Source: Chrysochromulina tobinii
Taxonomy: Eukaryota; Haptophyta; Prymnesiales; Chrysochromulinaceae
Direction of reading: 5' to 3'
Assembly: GCA_001275005.1 (NCBI GenBank)
Contig: JWZX01002467.1
Location: forward strand, 1 to 22,511
DNA: 22,511 nt
In this document: positions 7,779 to 16,295 of the stretch, one piece after another
Layout: each line of letters begins with the position of its first letter
Numbering within the stretch: position 1 is the stretch's first letter
Notes under the pieces: generated by a model
Database searches by the model: none
Told to the model about the DNA's origin: nothing
The model's input: the letters and a program-made list of their open reading frames with translations, nothing else
Position numbers and translations under genes: made by a program

Positions 7779-8688
7779 ACGCGGTAGAGAGCGCTTGACC
7801 TTAGTGAAGAGGAGCGGTAAGTGATCGCGGCGGTGCGGTGTGTGCGCTCCGGTGTGTGCCCCGGTGTGGTGTAAGCGTCGATATATATAATACGATGATC
7901 GATGTGAGGTAAGCGCGTCCGCGGATATATGTCGTATGACTTCCGGCCGCGGTTTCGGCCATGGGTTTCGGCATATAAGATATATATTTATATTGCTTAT
8001 TGGCAATTGGGCCCGTAATCCGACCGACGGTCGGTCTCGGCGACGCGTCTGGACGTAAGTACGTAAATAACGAGCTCTAACGCGTTCGGTTTGGTTTCAT
8101 TGGTATAATCAAATAATCGTCGTAAAATCGTAAACGGAAAACGCGCGACCGCGGTGGGGTGTGAGGCTTCGCATCCCACCGTGCTGCCTACATACACGTA
8201 CACCGCTGAGAGGAGCCCCTCTCCCCTCTGCCCCAATTGTCGTTTTTCTGCTATGGAGACTTTTCGACGCGGGACGCGCCCTGGGACGCGCTGTCTGTAT
8301 CAAGTCGCGCCCTGGTTCTACGCAGATACGCTTGTCTCGTGTTGTAGCTGTAGGACCGGGGTTCTAACTGTTCAGACTGACTGACTGTGGTGGTACTTAA
8401 GGCGGGTCCGTGCGTGTTACGTGTAGAGTGTGCAGTGTGGGAGGACCCCGGTCTAACGAGTAACGACTAACCCCGGTCACGGGGGAACGTCCGGGAGGGC
8501 GGGAGAAACACTCACTGTCGACACAAACTCCCCGGGGACCGAACCGTGCGCGCATTCGCTCACTGCACTCACTTACTCATTTATACCGGTACGCCTTTTT
8601 CTGTTTCAAAGTTCTTGGGTCGCCGCGCTCACATACGTTCCCAACGGGACGGACAGCCGTCGCGCCGCGGGGTTCTCAGGCACGAAAC
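7779..8688. other. Intergenic region, about 0.9 kb
   Basis: No supported gene. It includes the 3' end of the GILT transcript and the 5' region of the cyclic-nucleotide-binding gene. A more AT-rich stretch at about 7878-8000 has several ATATAT runs (around 7881, 7925 and 7979). The rest is mixed with many short GT-rich runs. I see no tRNA fold, repeat array or transposon end. Confidence 0.55.
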
Positions 8689-9882
8689 ATGATGCCTGTG
8701 CTGCAGACCACGGCCATACCATCACTCGAGGAGATGGAAGAGCTGAGCAATGTCCCCGAAGACGAGCTTGTCCAGAGTGTGCTGCGCAAGGGTGAGGGGA
8801 TGAGGAGCCGTGAGGACTGCTTGCTGCTGCAGCGCGCCACGGCTAGGTTCAAGTTCTTCAAGTCGATTGAGACGGAGCAGCACTTCGAGCTTTGCCGCGC
8901 CATGACCACGCAGCGCTTCCGATCCGACCAGCACGTCTTTGAGCAGGGCGACCAAGGGAGCACCTTCTACATCATTTATCAGGGCGGCGTCAAGGTGTGG
9001 GTCAACGACGGCAAGGGCGTGAGCAAGGTCAACGACGGCGGCTACGGCACGTGCGTGGCCACGCTCTTAGAAGGCGACTCGTTTGGCGAGCTCGCGCTGA
9101 TCGGCAACGGCACACGCTCCGGAACCGCGATCACAACGGGGCCGACACAGCTGCTGCGCGTCGAGAAGGATGCATACGATGAGTCACTCCTGAAGATGCA
9201 CAAAATTCAGCACGAGACACGCACGGAGTTCCTGCGCGACATTTTCTTGTTCTCCGACTGGGAGGATACAGAGCTCACTCGGTTGGCCAAGGTGCTCACC
9301 GGCAAAAAGTACGAGAAGAACACGACCATAATAAAACAGGGCAAGACGACCGACCAAATGTACTTCATCGTCTCAGGCCGCTGCCGTGTGCTCAAGCGCA
9401 TGTCGCTCTCGAATGATCTGCAGGACAAGCTCATGTCGGTGCGGGCTCGTGCCTCAGAGGTTGGGCTGCACCAGGGCAACGTGACCAGCAGCCTTGGCAG
9501 CAGCACGAGCAGCACCACCACCATGATGAGCCCGCGTGGTGCTGTGGGTGATGAGCCCTGGCTCGAGATCTGCGAACTCACCGCAGGCCAATACTTCGGC
9601 GAGCGCGCGCTTCTCGACGGCAGGCGCAACGCAGAACACACGGCCTCGGTTGTCACGATCACGCGCGCCGAGATACTCATCCTCTCCAAATATGATTTCT
9701 ACCGCAACATCGACGAGCGCACACAGGAGCTGATGCGGGAATACGCCGGAAAGTTCTATTTTGACGAGGACAAAATCCGCCGCACCATCACCAAGCAGCA
9801 CAGATGGGACTCATACAAGAAGGACGTGATGCGCGAGGCCCTCTCGCCGCGACACTCAGAAGGAGGTGCGGCAGGACGCTGA
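8689..9882 (+). CDS. Protein with two cyclic-nucleotide-binding domains
   Basis: 397 residues from ATG 8689, which has A at -3. Residues about 55-175 form CNB domain A: a beta roll with VFEQGDQGSTFYII, then the phosphate-binding cassette FGELALIGNGTRSGTA with Glu134 and Arg143 in the PKA-like spacing of nine. Residues about 182-345 form CNB domain B: IIKQGKTTDQMYFIVSGRC, then FGERALLDGRRNA, interrupted by a Ser/Thr-rich insert at about 250-288. In domain B the position equivalent to the cassette Arg is Asn314, so cyclic nucleotide binding there may be weak or lost. The C-terminal end (RWDSYKKDVMREAL) is basic and helical. No inhibitor RRxS-type site or kinase domain is present, so it may be a PKA-R-like or CNBD2-like sensor rather than a true R subunit. 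Confidence 0.85.
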   Translation: MMPVLQTTAIPSLEEMEELSNVPEDELVQSVLRKGEGMRSREDCLLLQRATARFKFFKSIETEQHFELCRAMTTQRFRSDQHVFEQGDQGSTFYIIYQGGVKVWVNDGKGVSKVNDGGYGTCVATLLEGDSFGELALIGNGTRSGTAITTGPTQLLRVEKDAYDESLLKMHKIQHETRTEFLRDIFLFSDWEDTELTRLAKVLTGKKYEKNTTIIKQGKTTDQMYFIVSGRCRVLKRMSLSNDLQDKLMSVRARASEVGLHQGNVTSSLGSSTSSTTTMMSPRGAVGDEPWLEICELTAGQYFGERALLDGRRNAEHTASVVTITRAEILILSKYDFYRNIDERTQELMREYAGKFYFDEDKIRRTITKQHRWDSYKKDVMREALSPRHSEGGAAGR

Positions 9883-10134
9883 CAGCAGCATGCGGACAGC
9901 CACAGAGCAGCTGTGACCGATCAGGGCCATCAGCGTCGCGACCATAGAAATTTCCGGTCACAAGATCGCTCTGGTTGGACAGTGCCACGCGCGTGGTTCT
10001 TGTCATCTTGTCAAAAAATTAGTATGATCGTTAGTGTTCATTAACCAATTAGGAACCTAACAGATTCGCGCGCGACCCATCCGTCCAGCGCGTGAGGTTG
10101 GGAGCGGCGTTGAGGGAGGATAGTACCCTGCCTC

Positions 10135-12561
10135 ATGGAACGCTCCGACTCGTGGATTCTGGTGGACGAAAACGACCTCACGGTGACTGCGCCCGACACT
10201 CCCTCAGTCAAGAAATCGCCTGCGGTCGAGACCCATGAGCCCCTGGCGGCTGTTGCAGTCTATGAGCCACATTTCTCTGCCATCGACGCGGCCGTTGAAG
10301 TCTGGGAGCTTGAGGAGCTCGAGGAGCTCGAGGCGATCGAGGCTAGGATGCCCATCCCGGTCGATCCGCTCCCTGCAAAGCCCAAGAAGTCTGGCAAGCG
10401 CTCGATGCCCTTCCTGCCCTTCGTAATGCTCATCGTCGTCCTTGGCCTCACTCGTTTGGCTGTCGAGGCCCTGGTGCGTGAAGACTCTTGCGCACTACGC
10501 ACGCTCGCCGTTGCTTCCTCCTCACGCTCGCAAATACGCCTTGCACACCCCGCACGGCAGGCGCTCTCGATGGTCGACTCGCCATCGCACACCACGGTGA
10601 CCACGGCCCGATCGCCAACGGCCTTGCTCGAGCTCGCGGCGTCGGCCGTCAACGTCCATTCCGTGCAGCCAGGGTGCGACGAGATTCGCTGGACGCACCC
10701 TCCGCCCAAGCACGCCCTCGCACCGAACGTCTGCAACCGCTCGAGCGGCAGCGCCCCCATGAGCGTTAAGAAGGTCTTCACACACTGGAATGGCTCGTGG
10801 GAGCCATTGGAGCGTGAAGACGTTCTTACCCACGCTCTGCTCGTACCGATCCCGCAGCGCCGGTGGCGTAAGATGGCGGACACGCTGACGGAGCGGCGCA
10901 AGCAGCCACCCAAGGCCACATCCGTGCCGCCCTCGCGGCTGTGGCGTCTCCTCGCCTCGCACGCCCTCGCCCTCGCGCCCGCCAGCGCCCCGCGCGCCGA
11001 TCGCTTCGCGTCGTACGCTGTCTTGCCCGCCACCTCCGCCGCGGCCACCGCCATTGTCGCCCCAATCCCGGTGCCCACCTCGGCGCTCGCCTCCGTCCCT
11101 GCCTCCCTTCCTGCCGCCGCTCCAGCGGCCAACCAGATGGCGGCGGCCGTCGCGGTCGTCGCGGCTGCCGTGCCCAACCCAGCCCTCGCTGGGCTTCAAA
11201 TCGCGCCGCCGAAACCTTCGACCCCCGCCTCCGCCTCCGCTTCGACCCCTGCCTCAGCCTCCGCTTCGACCGCCGCCTCCGCCTCCGCTTCGACCGCCGC
11301 CTTGGCCTTGGCAATTGCGAGTGCCGAGGAGGCCGCCTTGGAGTGGCCCATGGCGCCCGTCCGTCGCGAGCGCTCGGTGCAGCGCGCAGCCTTCGATGCT
11401 GAGATGCAGAGGCAGTGGCAATTGCTGCAGGAGCACCAACTGCGTCGCACTGTCGCCGCCGTGGCCCTCGTCGCGGCCGCCATGTCCTCGCCCGCCACGA
11501 CGCTCGCCGTTACGCTCACCAACGACCAGAGCCTCCAACTGAGCCGCCTAAGCCGCGCGCTCGCCCTACGTCGCAATACCTCGCGGGCATTGGTGGTGGT
11601 GGCGTCCACTTCAACGGCGCCCCACTCGACTCGTCGCGCGTCTGCGCCTATGCTCGCGCTCACACCGGGCTCTGTGCCGGCCAGGCTGCTGAGCTGGGTC
11701 CCCCCTGCGTGCCGTGATCTCGTTCTTTCGAGCCGCTCCCTCATCGCCTTCTCGAGTGGCCCTGCCAGACGCTACTCCAATCGCTCCTCGAAAAGCTCTG
11801 CGCAGCGCGTGCTGCTGACGGCTCGGCAGCTCGGGGGCGCGACGGCACTCCTTTCGTTGCCCGCCCCGCCCGTGCGCGCGCTCTTTCTGACCTCGCCTCC
11901 CGCATCGCGCTTGGCGACGGCCTTCCTGCCTCCGCCTCTTGGTGTGCCTGGCGTGACCCGCACGGTGGCGGTGGCCGCTGAGCACGCTAAGCAGGCGGCG
12001 GCTGTCGACCTGCGATTGGCGGCGATGTGCGCCGAGGTGCGCCGACTGCGTCGCGAACTGTCCGGCGCGCAGGCCGCAATCGACGCGACGGCGTCGCAGT
12101 ACCAGCGCACAGCGGCCGAGCTTGCGTATACCCGCTCGGAGCTCCACGTGCAGCACGTCCGCCTCGAGGCAACACAGACGCTCGCGCAGGTCGCGCAGGT
12201 AAGAGCGCGCGCTGAGGCTGCTGCGCGCGTGCACGCCGAGAACTCGAGGGCAATGGCCGAGGCGGCCCGGGCTAAGGCCGATGCCGCCGCCAAACACGCG
12301 CGTCGTCGGAGCGCCGTGCTGGCACGCCAGGTGCGCCAGACGAAGAGGAAGCAGCGTGAGCAGCAAGCGCTACGAAAAATTACCCTAGAGATGGAAGACC
12401 GGCATGACGAACCTCGCGCCACTCAGCGTCAGCATGGCAATGGCAAGGTCGGCGGTGGTGGCCGAGCGGCAGGAAAGTACGCGGCCCGTTACGCCAAGGC
12501 TGAGAAGATGGCGCACAAGATGAAGCACCGCCATCAAAAGCACGGGCGCGCAGGCCAATGA
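10135..12561 (+). CDS. Ala-rich single-TM coiled-coil protein with LIR-like N-terminus
   Basis: 808 residues from ATG 10135. No family is recognised. The N-terminus reads MERSDSWILVDENDL, an acidic-flanked W-x-x-V core (Trp7, Val10) like LC3/ATG8-interacting motifs. An acidic ELEELEELEAIEA tract follows at 58-70, then a basic KPKKSGKR, then one hydrophobic segment at 91-112 (MPFLPFVMLIVVLGLTRLAV), a probable TM helix. Residues about 280-470 are Ala/Ser/Pro low complexity with an S-A-S-A-S-T repeat near 365-385. Residues about 615-760 are Ala/Arg/Glu/Gln-rich and likely coiled coil. The C-terminal tail is Lys/His/Gly-rich. If the TM is real it is an anchored protein with a short N-terminal arm and a long opposite domain. 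Function is unknown; an autophagy link is only suggested by the motif. Confidence 0.68.
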   Translation: MERSDSWILVDENDLTVTAPDTPSVKKSPAVETHEPLAAVAVYEPHFSAIDAAVEVWELEELEELEAIEARMPIPVDPLPAKPKKSGKRSMPFLPFVMLIVVLGLTRLAVEALVREDSCALRTLAVASSSRSQIRLAHPARQALSMVDSPSHTTVTTARSPTALLELAASAVNVHSVQPGCDEIRWTHPPPKHALAPNVCNRSSGSAPMSVKKVFTHWNGSWEPLEREDVLTHALLVPIPQRRWRKMADTLTERRKQPPKATSVPPSRLWRLLASHALALAPASAPRADRFASYAVLPATSAAATAIVAPIPVPTSALASVPASLPAAAPAANQMAAAVAVVAAAVPNPALAGLQIAPPKPSTPASASASTPASASASTAASASASTAALALAIASAEEAALEWPMAPVRRERSVQRAAFDAEMQRQWQLLQEHQLRRTVAAVALVAAAMSSPATTLAVTLTNDQSLQLSRLSRALALRRNTSRALVVVASTSTAPHSTRRASAPMLALTPGSVPARLLSWVPPACRDLVLSSRSLIAFSSGPARRYSNRSSKSSAQRVLLTARQLGGATALLSLPAPPVRALFLTSPPASRLATAFLPPPLGVPGVTRTVAVAAEHAKQAAAVDLRLAAMCAEVRRLRRELSGAQAAIDATASQYQRTAAELAYTRSELHVQHVRLEATQTLAQVAQVRARAEAAARVHAENSRAMAEAARAKADAAAKHARRRSAVLARQVRQTKRKQREQQALRKITLEMEDRHDEPRATQRQHGNGKVGGGGRAAGKYAARYAKAEKMAHKMKHRHQKHGRAGQ
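11221..11301. repeat. Ala/Ser-coding microsatellite-like repeat
   Basis: Repeated blocks of the type gcctccgcctccgcttcgacc encode A-S-A-S-A-S-T-x-A inside the low-complexity part of the 808-residue protein. The units are imperfect and multiples of three. Edges are approximate. Confidence 0.6.
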
Positions 12562-13293
12562 GCGCAGGCCGACCCTGTATTATTTGTACACTCACGACGG
12601 TGCGCATTCGCGGCATCGGCATCGGCGTCAAAAGGAAGACGGTGAGAGGCTCGCAAATACGCGCACGTAGCTGCGAGGAGGGGTGGGGGTGTCGATAGTT
12701 GCAAGCCGGGCACGCGGGAGCACACGTTCACACAACGTGGTGCGCTTAATGGTGCGCGCCGCCGCCTGACATCCTCGTATGCTGGGGTGACCCTTGGGCC
12801 AGGCGGAGCGTCTCGTCACGGCCGACTTTTGGACAAGGGTGTTAAGGAGGCCGGGGGCGGGAGCGCCGCCGGGTTATCGATTTCGTTAGCCCCGGTGCGG
12901 TTACCTCGAGACCCGCGCGGCCGACCCGCGACCCCACCGGCCTCCAACGGCCCGCCCGGCCTGTTTGCTGTGTTAACAAGGATTGAAACCGAACGCGGAT
13001 ACGCTAGTCCAGCGCTTGAGGCCGGGTCGGGCTTGGGGCGTCTCGCCCCTACCGCGCGTACCGCTACGCCGGCGTCCCCCGTTCGGGCAGGCCGACGCGC
13101 AGTCGCGGCGGGGCCGCAGCGGTGGGCGCCGGTGGCGGCGGGGCGGTGGAGGAGGCCCGCGCACGCGCGCGACCGGCGACCGGCACGGCGGCGGGGTCGA
13201 GGGCGGGCGGGGCGGCGGCGAGACCGAGAGCCGACACGGGCGGTACAAGGGCTAAGGGTATCAGGCCGGTTATAGACTCTCGTACTTTTCAGT
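12562..13293. other. Intergenic region, about 0.7 kb, very GC-rich
   Basis: This region lies between two genes that converge on it. Bases 13080-13250 are extremely G-rich with GGCGG and GGGGC runs that keep several reading frames open by chance. None of the translations has recognisable family features. I see no RNA gene fold or repeat unit. Confidence 0.5.
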
Positions 13294-14258
13294 TCACTTC
13301 GACCCCCATGCGCTCCCCATACTTTCCGGCTTCACGCCTCGGGCGAGGTTCTCCTCTCGCGTCTCCCAGGCTCGCCACAGCACAGTCTGCTCGCCTTTAT
13401 TCGAGCTCAACCCTTCGAGGCCCGTCGTCCAACGTACCGTCGGGTCGTACGTTGTGCCCATCACACCGCCGGTCCAAGGAACGTGCGTCGGCACCGTTAA
13501 ATTGCGCCTCGTCCCGTCGGGGTTGAGCCCAGTCATGTGCGCACTCCAGTGCTTCTTGCGGAACTCGTCTGAGAACTTGCCACGCTGGCCATAGAGCGGA
13601 TGCTTTGTGTCGGGCTGCCACTTTAGCCAACACTCGCCAAAGCCATGCCAGTTGCCCGTATCCAGTGACCAGCACTGCGGATACGAATGGCAGAATACCC
13701 AGCTGCAACGGAGAGAGTCGAAAGTCATGCTGCCTGTCAGCAGCGCAGGGAACCGGCAGCGTCAACGGCTAGCGCATCACTGTTCGAGCCTTGCCGTGAC
13801 CTGTTGCAAGGACGCTTGGCATTCTTTGGCGTCGCCGCATGGGCGGCGCACGCCGCACAACACTCGCTCGCAGATGCCTTTGTGTGCGTAGCACCCCACA
13901 CTACGGCGTAGCCACCTGGATCGCTGTGAGGTTCCTCGCCGCACATGGCCTCAGTGGTCACGCCAGGGCAGTCAGCGAGGCAGGATGCCATCGTTTCTGG
14001 GCGTTCGCACTTGCCATCTCCGCACATAGGCATCGAAGCAGTGACTGTCGTCGCTGCGCTTAGTGCAGCCACCGGCACTGCCTCCTGTGGCTCCTCGCTG
14101 AAGATGCTCGATTCAGCTGGTTGATAGTACCACATGATACCAATGGCCCCGACAACGAAGAGCAAGAAGAATCGCCTCCAGTCATCCTTTCGGTTCCTTT
14201 CAGCTCTGGCCACGCGCGTGAGCGCGAGGTAGCGCAGCTCCTTATGGTTCGCAACCAT
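13294..14258 (-). CDS. Type II membrane protein with CGDGxC motif and PAN/apple-like domain (2 exons)
   Basis: Exon 1 runs 14258-13801 and exon 2 13702-13294, joined across a 98-bp intron; the product is 288 residues. The N-terminal 29 residues are basic, followed by one TM segment at 30-46 (FFLLFVVGAIGIMWYY), which gives a type II topology. After a linker come CGDGKC...SC..DC (79-97), a short Cys motif seen in extracellular algal and animal proteins. A PAN/apple-like Cys-rich module follows: CGEEP, ECCAACAAH, PCNSWVFCH, CWSLD and GFGECWLKW. It ends with HPLYGQRGKFSDEFRKKHW and HVPWTGGVMG. PAN/apple domains bind carbohydrate or protein. The role is probably a lumenal or surface binding or glycan-modifying accessory protein. 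The splice join is supported because it restores the continuous C-N-S-W-V-F-C motif in frame. Confidence 0.78.
13703..13800 (-). other. Spliceosomal intron (98 bp)
   Basis: On the minus strand the exon ends CAACAG and the intron starts GTCACG. It ends in CTCCGTTGCAG, a pyrimidine-containing acceptor, followed by CTGGGT. Removing it joins AG to C to make a Ser codon and fuses two frames that each carry half of the same Cys-rich domain. The retained reading would stop within 21 codons. Confidence 0.82.
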
Positions 14259-14678
14259 GTCGAGAGGGAGAGAGAAGAGGTGTTCATCGCGACGCTTTTC
14301 GTTAATTACAACGTAAACAATTAACAGCGAAACGAGACACAGAGAAGACTAACAACCAAATATCGGAAGCGCTTTGGGGAGCTAAGCGGTGAGAGTTAGA
14401 GCGACCGGTGATCCGCGAGACGCTTTGCAAATGAATACACACAACACGTAGCGGAACAGCTGTGAAAGCAAAACAAGGCTACCGAATGGGACACATGCGG
14501 GCGGAGAGCTGAAAAACAGCCATAAAAGGGGGAAGAGCGGCGAGACTTCATAGACCTGCAAGTTTTCACACCTCTTGGAAATGGAGAGACCTCTCCTTCC
14601 TGGGCTCGAGTGTCGAGCGCGTGAGTCGCGGTAAAGAGAGGTTCTCAGGGGTGAGCTGATCGGACTTTTGCAACTCAG
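14259..14678. other. Divergent promoter region, 420 bp
   Basis: This spacer separates two divergently transcribed genes (minus from 14258, plus from 14679), so it should hold both promoters. A TATA-like ATAAAAG lies at 14522-14528, about 155 bp before the plus-strand ATG. It is less GC-rich than the coding parts. No other element is clear. Confidence 0.45.
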
Positions 14679-15329
14679 ATGGCATCAAAGACATCAAAGG
14701 CTCGCTCGAGGCACACCAGCTCAAAGCCGGAGAGCTCGTCCTTCTCCATGGCTCCCTATACAGGCAGGAGTCGCTGGGATCAATATCAGGCTGCTCTCAA
14801 AAGACACCCCCACCGCATGCAACTCCTTCAAGCGGTCACTCTCTCACTGCTCGGCAACGTATGCAACCAATGTGTGCTCGCGCCCGCCAACCACACATTC
14901 AATGCAGCTCTTGTGGTGGAGCAAGTCTCTATCAACATCATCATTTCGCCTGTCACCATTCACTGGTTCCGTGCCCTTGAGCGCTGGCGGCTGCACTGGG
15001 TCGTGGCCACGCTCGCTGACCAACTGATCTTCAATGTCGTCCTAAACGCCTGCGTCTGGTACTATGTGGCGGCCTTCTTTCGTGGTGGGCTGGCATGGGC
15101 CCCAGAAGGTGGCCTCCGCCTCCATGCCAGCGTGTTCCCGTCGTTGCTGACTTACAAGCCAATTTGGAGCACCCGGGTCAAGGGAATGCAGCTCAAACTG
15201 CCAACAACGTTGCTGAGGGAGCGGCTGGTGCCGGCGCACCTCAAGGGCATCTACGAGCTTGGCGTGCGCCTCATCTGGGCGGTGATCGTGGCCGCTCAGC
15301 TGTCGTCTTGGTTGCCGTCATCGAGTTGA
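14679..15329 (+). CDS. Mpv17/PMP22-like integral membrane protein
   Basis: 216 residues from ATG 14679. After a Ser/Lys-rich N-terminus, possibly a targeting arm, the order of features fits the Mpv17/PMP22 family: W..Y...LKRHPHRMQLLQAVTLSLLGNVCNQ at 33-63, SPVTIHWFRALERW at 90-103 (family GPxxHxWY), and ADQLIFNVVLNACVWYY at 113-129 (family DQ...P). A last hydrophobic stretch follows at 191-210. The canonical family C-terminus with W..YP..Q..NF..VP is not clear, so this is either a divergent member or an annotation with an altered end. Family members sit in mitochondrial inner, peroxisomal or plastid membranes. The gene is divergent from the PAN/apple gene. Confidence 0.55.
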   Translation: MASKTSKARSRHTSSKPESSSFSMAPYTGRSRWDQYQAALKRHPHRMQLLQAVTLSLLGNVCNQCVLAPANHTFNAALVVEQVSINIIISPVTIHWFRALERWRLHWVVATLADQLIFNVVLNACVWYYVAAFFRGGLAWAPEGGLRLHASVFPSLLTYKPIWSTRVKGMQLKLPTTLLRERLVPAHLKGIYELGVRLIWAVIVAAQLSSWLPSSS

Positions 15330-15707
15330 TTGACATCCGAGTTGCCCCCTGAGATGTGAGATGCACGTTGCTACCGGTAAAAAGACACCGGGGGGAGCCG
15401 GGACACACACGGGACACACGGACAGACGAACCTCACTACCGGTACTGTCCCAAGCGCCGCCCTAGCCCCTACAGTACGCATGACAGTACGGTAGGGGTAG
15501 CGCCGTACCCGCCGGTGGCCGGTCCGTTGGCGTTGCGCCCTTGGGTACCCCCTTTCGATTGACACCCCTTCAGCCCTTTTTATGATGGACTCGCTCAAAA
15601 CACTTTTCTTTGAGTCACATCTTGCTTGCTGTGTTGAGCATATTACATGTATTGCTGAAATCTCGGGTTTCGTCACGTTTCGTCGCGCCTTGAAAAAATC
15701 CTCCCCG
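15330..15707. other. Intergenic region, about 0.38 kb
   Basis: This is the 3' flank of the Mpv17-like gene and the 5' flank of the plastid-targeted gene. It holds a GC-rich part (15380-15560) with short direct and inverted repeats, then a less GC-rich part before the ATG at 15708. An in-frame upstream extension to 15582 exists, but it lacks targeting features and is better read as 5' UTR. Confidence 0.5.
15458..15502. repeat. Imperfect inverted repeat / hairpin
   Basis: CCCCTAC (15466-15472) pairs with GTAGGGG (15491-15497), and the outer flanks extend the pairing imperfectly (CCTA with TAGCG-side bases). The loop contains two direct copies of acagtacg. It could be a transcript 3' structure of the upstream gene. 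No known element is recognised. Confidence 0.5.
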
Positions 15708-16295
15708 ATGTGTGTCGCCCATCTTCTTCTGTGCTCCGCCTCGGCGTTCACCGTGCGTTCTCCAGCCATCACTTTATCCTCGGTCGCCCCGCGTACTGTC
15801 GGGCGTTCTCCAGCCATCGCTATGCAAATGTTCAAAAAGAAGTCTCGGTTTGCTGACGATGGCACTCGGGAGAAAGGAACGGACCTCATGTCTGGTGTCG
15901 ACCAGGGCCTCTCCAAAGGATTGTTTTCGGGCTTCAAGTGGGGAACGGAGGTTGATGTAATGCCCACGGTCGGCGCCAGCAAGAAGAAGGCCACGAAAGG
16001 CATGGCGAAAGACAACAGCGACCGTGGCCTCGGCGGCAACCAGAGCTACAGGAACACGGAAAGCGCGCGGCTCAGCAGTGCAGACCCCGGGCAGCGCATT
16101 CGCAAAGCCAAGCTGGAAGCGTACATCACCTCCGACGAGGCGCCCGCTGATAAGACCATCGGAAAAATACTCTCTGGCAGCTTGATCCTCACCATCTTGG
16201 CGCTCCTTGGCGGTGTGGTGGCTTATTATGGAATTGACGGCTTGGTTTTTGCGGGCAGCGGCGGCAAGTACGACAGCTTAAACCTCACGATCTGA
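15708..16295 (+). CDS. Plastid-targeted single-TM protein, function unknown
   Basis: I chose ATG 15708 rather than the longer frame from 15582. It places a signal peptide right at the N-terminus: MCVAHLLLCSASAF, then a Ser/Arg/Pro-rich, acid-poor transit region up to about residue 40. S-A-S-A-F with Phe14 after Ala13 matches the ASAF motif of red-type secondary plastids, which routes proteins through the ER to the stroma. The mature part is basic and polar. It carries KGLFSGFKWGTEVDVMP and ends with one TM segment (about 150-172, GKILSGSLILTILALLGGVVAYYGI) and a 20-residue tail, KYDSLNLTI at the end. That suggests a thylakoid or envelope protein of 195 residues. I do not recognise the family. 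A short direct repeat (cgttctccagccatc) lies in the transit region. Confidence 0.75.
   Translation: MCVAHLLLCSASAFTVRSPAITLSSVAPRTVGRSPAIAMQMFKKKSRFADDGTREKGTDLMSGVDQGLSKGLFSGFKWGTEVDVMPTVGASKKKATKGMAKDNSDRGLGGNQSYRNTESARLSSADPGQRIRKAKLEAYITSDEAPADKTIGKILSGSLILTILALLGGVVAYYGIDGLVFAGSGGKYDSLNLTI

Noticed and set aside
12787-13275. 162-codon frame in a GC-rich spacer
   Set aside because: Several frames are open at once here through base composition. The product is Gly/Arg/Ala low complexity with no domain.
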